This document shows positions 57,919 to 64,000 of a stretch of 64,000 nucleotides of DNA, piece by piece. Position 1 is the first letter of the stretch, and every line of letters begins with the position of its first letter. The translations under genes were made by a program, and so were the position numbers. The notes beneath the pieces are model-generated. The model searched no databases. It was not told where the DNA came from and saw only the letters and a program-made list of their open reading frames with translations. The DNA is from Ceratopteris richardii (Eukaryota; Streptophyta; Polypodiopsida; Polypodiales; Pteridaceae), in assembly GCA_020310875.1 (NCBI GenBank), contig MU260053.1:1498501-1562500 (forward strand). Reading direction: 5' to 3'.

Positions 57919-59690
57919 TCACCGATCCACTATCCTATGGTAACGTTCACCTGGAGCCTCGCACATGGCCATGTGATACCCTAGAGCTTCTTGAGTATCA
58001 GGCATAAGCTGATCTCTACCTTGTCTTCTCAATTTCATTCGTTGGATGCATTCTAAAGCTTCTGCCTGGGCTTCTTCTCGAATTCGCTTCTCCTCTTCTT
58101 TATGTTTCTTTGCAGTATTGAGTCGACTTAACATACCAAGGATGTCGCCTTCTAGAGTGGCTAGTTGAACTGCTCCACTCGTGGAGATCCTATTGATAAT
58201 CAGTGGTCCATAGCCTCTCTTCTCTAATTTCCATGCATGTTGTTTCAAGGTGTAGACTAGGACTAGGTCTCCTGCTTTCAAACCTTTATCCTTCACATGT
58301 GCATCAAAATATGCTTTTTGTCTCTTCTTGGCTGCATAAATTCTTGCTGTAGCTCTCAATCGTGTTTCATCCAATCGTTCCAAATCGAAGTTTCAAGAGG
58401 AGAGATCATGGCCTATTCAGTCATGCTCTTGTGCTACTTTCAATGTAGGTATCAAAAATTCCAATGGTAGCACTGCATTTTGGCCGAACACCATCTGAAA
58501 GGGTGTGGCTTGGAGTACTGTTTTTTAGGCAACTCTGTATGCCCAAACAGCATTGTGTAGCTATTTGTCCCAATTAGAGCATTTATTATTAACCAATTTT
58601 GTCAATACATTGCATAGAATCTTATTTGTGCTATCAGCCTGTCCATTAGCTTGTGGATGATGGGGGGCAGACTTCTTAGTATCACCAAGATTCTTGGAGA
58701 AGGTTTTCTATGACTTCATTCAAGAAGTGTGTGCCTCTATCACTCACTAACTCTATTGGCAATCCGTATCTAGTGAACACATTCTCAAATAAGAACTTTG
58801 CTATCATTTGGGCATCATTCTTCGTTATGGCTTTTACTTCTACCCACTTGGTTAGATAGTCTGTGGCCACAATGATGTATTTAGCATGTGAACCCTTGGC
58901 TGGGGGATTAATAGGACCAACAAAGTCTATTCCCCATTTAGAGAATGCACGTCCACCCATCATAGGTTTCAATGGCATCTCATCTTTGTGTATAGGATAC
59001 TGAGTTCGCTGACAAACATCACACCTCTTCACGTATGTATGTGCATCCATGTGAAGGGTTGGCCACCAAAGACCTGCAAATAGTATTGCCTTGATCACCC
59101 GATCTGGTCCAAAGTGTCCTCCTGCTACACCTTGGTGAGCAGTTTCCAAGATATTTAGATATTCACTCTCGTGGACACATAATCTAAGATACCCATTCTT
59201 TCCTCGCCTGTATAGATTATTTCCAATGAGAGTATAGTCTAGAGCTTCTTGTTCTAAGCTCCTTTGTCTAGCCAATGTCATGTCTTGAGGGAATGTTTTT
59301 GTTCTCAGGAAGGCTACTAATGGTTCGCTCCAATCTGGCACTAAAGACACTTGATAAAGAGTGGCATGCTCCACAGGTGTTCTTGTGCTGCAGATTGGGC
59401 ATTCCTTGCACATCCTATGGACATATGCTTCCGTAGTTGGCCAATGCACTCCGAGTCTCTTTAGTGTTTGTAAAGTTCTTTGTCTCGAGTACTGTTGCTC
59501 TATTGCACCATGTGCTAATTGCAACCATTTCGCGTACTCATCCTCTTCCACACAACAAGCTAATATTCCTTGGTTTGTGTGTTTGTACATACTCCCTGCC
59601 ATGATATGGTACTTTTGGGCCTTTACTACCTCCGTATCTCGAGTGTTGACTACTGGATGTTTAGGCCCATATGTTAGTACTGGCACTAAG
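57919..59690 (-). mobile_element. Tat-like element, integrase
   Basis: Zinc-binding HH-CC region (HQGVAGGHFGPDRVIKAILF, WWPTLHMDAHTYVKRCDVCQ), core motifs KWGIDFVGPINPPAKGSHAK, YIIVATDYLTKWVEVKAI and ELVSDRGTHFLNEVIENL, and a C-terminal part with GDLVLVYTLKQHAWKLEKRG and GPLIINRISTSGAV. No chromodomain is seen. Broken. Confidence 0.9.
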
Positions 59691-59699
59691 GTCTTGGCC

Positions 59700-61211
59700 C
59701 ACTATGGTACAACTTCCAAATTAAACAAGTAAGCATCAGGAAGGTCATCTGATACTCCCTGTGGGACCTCTCCGAATGTGAGCCTCGAGAGATGATCTGC
59801 TCTCAAGTGAGTCTTGTCCTTCCTCACCACTACCTCAAAGTCGTATTCCATTAGTAAGAGGAACCATCTTACTAATCTACCTGTATTGCATGGCTTGTTT
59901 ACTAAGTAAAGTAGATCTTGATGATCAGTAAAAAATTTAAACTTATTTGCAAGCAAATAGTGTCTAAACTTTTTAACTGCATATACCATGCCTAATCCTT
60001 CTCTCTCAGTAGTGGTATAATTTTGTTAAGCTGCATTTAATTGCCTACTAGCATAGGCAATTGGAAGATCCATATTACCTTCACCTGTAGGTTGTGCAAG
60101 TACACACCTAATAGCATAATTGGATGCATCAAATGGACGTGGAATGGCTTGTTCCAATCTGGTGTAATCAAGATTGGTGCTGAACATAATCGTCGTTTAA
60201 GATCATTGAAAGATTTCTCACATTCATCCGTCCACTCAAAATTAGTCAAAAGTTCGTACAGAGGCTTTGCAATGATGGCATACATGTGTATAAAGCGTCG
60301 GTAATAACTACAATGCCCCATTAAAGCTTGCACTTCCTTGACATTTTTTGGCCTAGGGAGTTCTGCTATAGCTCTCACTTTCTCCTCATCCGTGGATATG
60401 CCATTCTTTGACACTATGTGTCCTAGAATCTTGCCTTGCCTGACCATGAAAACACACTTTTTTGGATTCAGGCAGATTTGATATTCTCTACATTTGTCAA
60501 AGATTTGCCTAAGTTCAGGTATATGTGTTTGTCTAATGTTGGAATGAGCACAGAGATCATCAACATAGACTTCCAAATTCTTCCTCAAGAATTCTTTAAA
60601 TACATGGCACATTAGCCTTTGGAAGGTTGTAGGAGCATTAGTAAGCCCAAATGGCATTACCCGAAAAGCAAATATGCCCCACTCCATGGCAAAGGCCGTC
60701 TTATGTTGATCTTCTGGTGCAATGGCTACTTGACTAACCAGAGAACCCATCCAGGAAGTTGTACACTTCCTTGCCTGCTACCCTTTCTAATAGATGCTCG
60801 ATGATAGGAAGCAGATAACTATCTCTGATAGTGGTTGCGTTAACCTTCTTCAAGTTAATGCATACACGTAGTTTGCCATTCTTTTTGGGCACCACTACAA
60901 TGGGGGATACCCATTCAGTGTGTTCGATTTCATAGATAAATCCAACTTCAACCAAAGCGATCTATCTCTTCTTTGATCTTGGCAGCATAGTTGTCATTAT
61001 ATGTGTATGGCTTCTGTTTAGAGGGTCTGGCATCTGAGGTCATGGGGATCGTATGTGAGCATATATCAGGGTCTACACCTTTCATTTCCTTGTAACTCCA
61101 GGCAAACACATCTCTATATTCTCTTAGCAAGGCTACCAACTCTTGCTCCTCCTCTTCACTTAGGTCATGTCCTATGTAGGTACATCGTTCTTCACCTTCC
61201 TCTATGGTCAC
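59700..61211 (-). mobile_element. Tat-like element, reverse transcriptase and RNase H
   Basis: DVFAWSYKEMKGVDPDICSH (about 61,110), WVSPIVVVPKKNGKLRVCIN (about 60,905), FAFRVMPFGLTNAPTTFQRL (about 60,665), the catalytic LEVYVDDLCAHS (about 60,570), GHCSYYRRFIHMYAIIAKPL (about 60,310), and RNase H/tether text KFRHYLLANKFKFFTDHQDL with LRADHLSRL (about 59,960-59,780). Broken in several places. Confidence 0.92.
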
Positions 61212-61241
61212 TATGATTTTCTTTGTAGTTTCTTTATTATC

Positions 61242-62731
61242 CTAGGCCTCTCCTATGAAGGCTTCACGTTTAGGCATTCTTATCATGACTCTCCTATCTT
61301 CAACTTCATACTTCTTGAAATTTTCAGGGACCTCAAACAAAGACTCTTCTTCCTCTGGGGTGAATTCTCTCTCCTTTCTCTTCTTGCCTTCGTTCTTAGT
61401 GGTCACTTGTGTGGTTAATCTCACCTCATTTGTAATTTCTTCGTGTCTCTGAGGGTGAGCTTCTACTTCATAAAAATATTCCTCCTCTAATGCAAAGGGT
61501 GGGTCCATAATGATTGACTCTAGATCGGAGTCACTTGCATCCTCGAATGCATCAGTGCTAGGTTCACATTCTTCAATAATTGGATCACACATGATTGGCT
61601 CTATTGTGAAGACTGAAATGTCATAGCCATCCTCGTCACAATGGGGTGTCCATTGCTCTTCATTGATGGCTACATCCATAGTTGCTAAGATTTCTGCCCA
61701 ACCATGAGGCTCAAACTCTTCATTGGGAAATACTACCGGTGCATATGCTTGGTATTGTATTGGTCTATGTGCTTCCTTCGCACCTACCTCTCTAGCCTTT
61801 TCCCTTTTCTCTTCCTCTTCGGCCACTTTACACATCCATAAGTGAGTGTCTTCATGCATCCATGAGGATCCTGATCCTATGGAATGCACTGACTCTGTAT
61901 CATATGTGGCTCTATGGATGGGATTCCATTGAATGGGGGGCAAGTCTCGATGAGAGAAATCTTTGAGATTCACTTTGGTCGTGATACCCAGTGTTGCAAA
62001 TACAAGGAATTGATTCCCCAATCCTGTACTAGTTGCAATCATCTCAAGAATGGTCTTCCTAGAATCATCCCGCAGGGTTGATTTTTGCCAAAGTCACATA
62101 TAGCAAAAGTATGTTCAAACTCTACACCACAAGTGGTGAGAGTTATTCCTTTTAGCAGTCCTAAGGGTCTCTCAATGTGACCATCAGCCATTTGTAACTT
62201 CATTCTCGTGGGCCTGAGTGCTGGCTTGCCCCAATGCTTCCATAGGGAAGTGGTAGCAATTGCAACTCCTGCACCTGAGTCCAATATTGCCTTGGTGGTG
62301 TAACCCTGATGAGTGATAGGGAGATATGTGTTTCCTTCTTCTCCTTCGTTCATGTCTCCTATCTTGTCCAAGGGTATTTCTGGCACTGTTCTATGAGATC
62401 CTACCTGCGAACGAGGTTTTGATATGTCTTGCACTTGCTTGGCTACATATTTCCACAGTTCAGGCTTAACCTTGAGTAGCTCTTCTAAAGTGAGATTGCA
62501 CTGCACTTTAGTATTCTTCACTACCTCTGTGTTCCTAGGTATGATTGAGCCTTTGTTTCTTATCATGACGGTGGGTGTAGACTTTGCTTCCCATGGGCCT
62601 CTGAAATGGGGTAGTTCTTGTAAGGGATTAGACTCAAAGTCTAATCTCTTGAGATTGGGCACTCTCTTGCTCTCCATAAAGGGAAGGAATGTCTTGTGGG
62701 AATTGATCGTGCGCATCATCCACAAGTTCAA
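61242..62731 (-). mobile_element. Tat-like element, protease and acidic linker
   Basis: TKAILDSGAGVAIATTSLW (about 62,300) and GMILGRPFLR (about 62,045) are the start and end motifs of a retropepsin. The following 266-codon frame (61,242-62,042) is acidic (CEPSTDAFEDASDSDLESII) and links to RT. Broken. Confidence 0.85.
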
Positions 62732-62789
62732 TTGGAGGAGGACCTTTGCTTTCTTTAGCCCATTTCTCTTCTTGAATCTCTCGTAGGAA

Positions 62790-63960
62790 TTATGGTGAAT
62801 ACCGATTCATAGAAGAAGAGGTGTCTGGTTCAGTGGAGTTAGGCACATAAGCTTCATTGGGAGGAATGCTTATTCTATCACTTGCCCTCTCCTTAGCCTG
62901 GGAGTTGGCTCCTTTTCCAGACTTTGCAATTATCATCTCCAATCTATCTAATAAACCATCAAAATGCAATGGTGTTCTAGTGGAGCTAGAGCAATTGAAG
63001 AGGCGACTGGACTCAAACATGGCTTGAGGCAATTCCACCATCTTGGCACACAACTTGGTTCGTTCAAGCTCTAGGTCAGCTCTAGGGTAACATCTTTCAT
63101 GATCCGTTACATTTGGCCCTTCCTGGATCCTAGCGTGGTATGCTCTAAGCATCATATATATGTCCTCGGGGTGGGATCTACTAAGACTGATCCTACTCAG
63201 GGTGGTGGGTGGGTTACATGTGGTGGATTAGAAGGTTGGGGAATGGAAGTTGATGGGGATGGTAGTAGAGTGCGTTTGAGATGTAATTTCTATGTTCCTG
63301 GTTTTGTTTCCCTCAGACTTTCCTCAAGTTCACTCATCTTCTTTGCCCATTGCCTTTTCATACGTTCACACTCTCTCTCCAAGTTCTTGTTCTCGTCTTA
63401 TTCTGGCTCTTGGTCTCGCTAACCTCAGAGTTTCATTCCTCAGAGTCACACTTCCCATGGAGTCTACCACTAGCCCAATCACATTGATAGGAGCGATTCT
63501 TGGCATATTGTTGGGGTTCTTGGGACACTCTCGTAACAAGTGCTCCTTTCCACAATCTGGACAAAAGCCTTGAATTATCATGGATTGGGTTTGTGTAGGT
63601 GCCGGTAGAGGGCAATCACGAATGAGGTGATCTCCCTGACATCGAAAGCATGGCCCTCTAGGAAATGGAGGTCTTATCTGCATAGGCTGAGGTCTAGAGT
63701 TGGGGTTTGCGTACATGACATTCGCATATTCTGGCTCCCAACTAGATTCACTCGGTTCTTCATAATAGTGTGACTCATTATGCCCCAGTGACTGCATGTA
63801 GTAAGCATGTGGGCTATCAATATGGGTAGAGTCAAAACTATGGTCACTTGGGTCACTTTCTGAAAGCAATGGTGTCAATGGCACTATAGCTCTATTCGGA
63901 TTTTCTTCTGCGGTTGCATACTTCAATGGAATCACATTGGCTAGAGGAGGGGGTTGCTAC
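62790..63960 (-). mobile_element. Tat-like element, gag C-terminal part with two zinc knuckles
   Basis: CFRCQGDHLIRDCP and CPDCGKEHLLRECP (about 63,650-63,500) are two CCHC-type knuckles, followed by a basic Arg-rich tail. A further frame at 62,790-63,155 has no recognised domain. The capsid part lies beyond the window. Broken. Confidence 0.85.
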
Positions 63961-64000
63961 GCTAGGACTGGCTGAGGTCTTTGCTGCCCTTGATAGGGTG

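Larger units (their letters stand above)
51620..64000 (-). mobile_element. Large Tat-like Ty3/gypsy element, 5' end beyond the window
   Basis: On the minus strand, from the right edge: gag zinc knuckles (about 63,720-63,500), protease (about 62,330-62,040), RT (about 61,210-60,050), RNase H (about 60,000-59,700), integrase (about 59,690-57,920), then more than 5 kb of further protein-like sequence, a polypurine tract (52,239-52,255) and a 3' LTR starting TGTTGGGATACAAG at 52,238. RT text such as VFAWSYKEMKGVDPDI fits the Tat branch of non-chromodomain gypsy elements. It is broken, with more than ten interruptions. Only one LTR is visible, so age cannot be given. The visible part alone is about 12 kb. 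Confidence 0.85.

Overview
This window is plant nuclear DNA made almost entirely of transposable elements and simple repeats. The evidence is plant-type telomere motifs (CCCTAAA-like) scattered through minisatellites, plant CACTA (En/Spm) transposases with the TNP2, DUF4218 and DUF4216 domains, Ty1/copia elements with a tRNA-Met type primer site (TGGTATCAGAGC), and a Tat-like Ty3/gypsy element. I found no convincing host protein gene, tRNA or rRNA. It looks like intergenic heterochromatin of a land plant with a large genome. I cannot name the species.

Layout. 1-7,028: a CACTA element on the minus strand that runs off the left edge. It has a decayed TNP2 transposase, a second Pro/Gly-rich ORF, a telomere-like minisatellite, long TG/TA and CT microsatellites, and a CACTACAACAT end. 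7,029-13,990: low-copy DNA with two diverged copies of one block (about 8,090-11,480 and 11,560-13,910). 13,990-15,260: small copia and gypsy relics. 15,480-17,604 and 28,373-28,720: a third, decayed CACTA-like unit, split by a copia element (17,605-28,372), which is itself split by a nearly textbook CACTA element (20,772-25,607, 27-bp imperfect TIRs, ATT target duplication). This is three-level nesting.

28,750-44,394: old copia relics. An old copia with LTRs at 30,498 and 43,686 was hit by a young copia (33,609-40,368) with 1.2-kb LTRs that differ by roughly 1.5%, a perfect GATCT target duplication, and a coding region with about one break. A gypsy LTR and gag relic lies at 41,736-43,420. 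44,395-51,520: a minus-strand copia relic, an LTR element without recognisable gag-pol (46,260 to about 50,000), and copia gag/protease pieces on opposite strands.

51,620-64,000: the 3' two-thirds of a large minus-strand Tat-like gypsy fossil that continues past the right edge. It has the usual gag, protease, RT, RNase H and integrase order. More than 5 kb of extra sequence then follows before the 3' LTR. That stretch holds a second retropepsin-like domain, repeated WVPK motifs, a large acidic protein region, a Pro/Thr/Ser-rich plus coiled-coil region, and a final uncharacterised ORF. This extra module, and the hairpin plus 12-bp subterminal repeats of the nested CACTA element, are the most interesting things here.

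All identifications come from reading motifs by eye. Divergences and ages are hand estimates.
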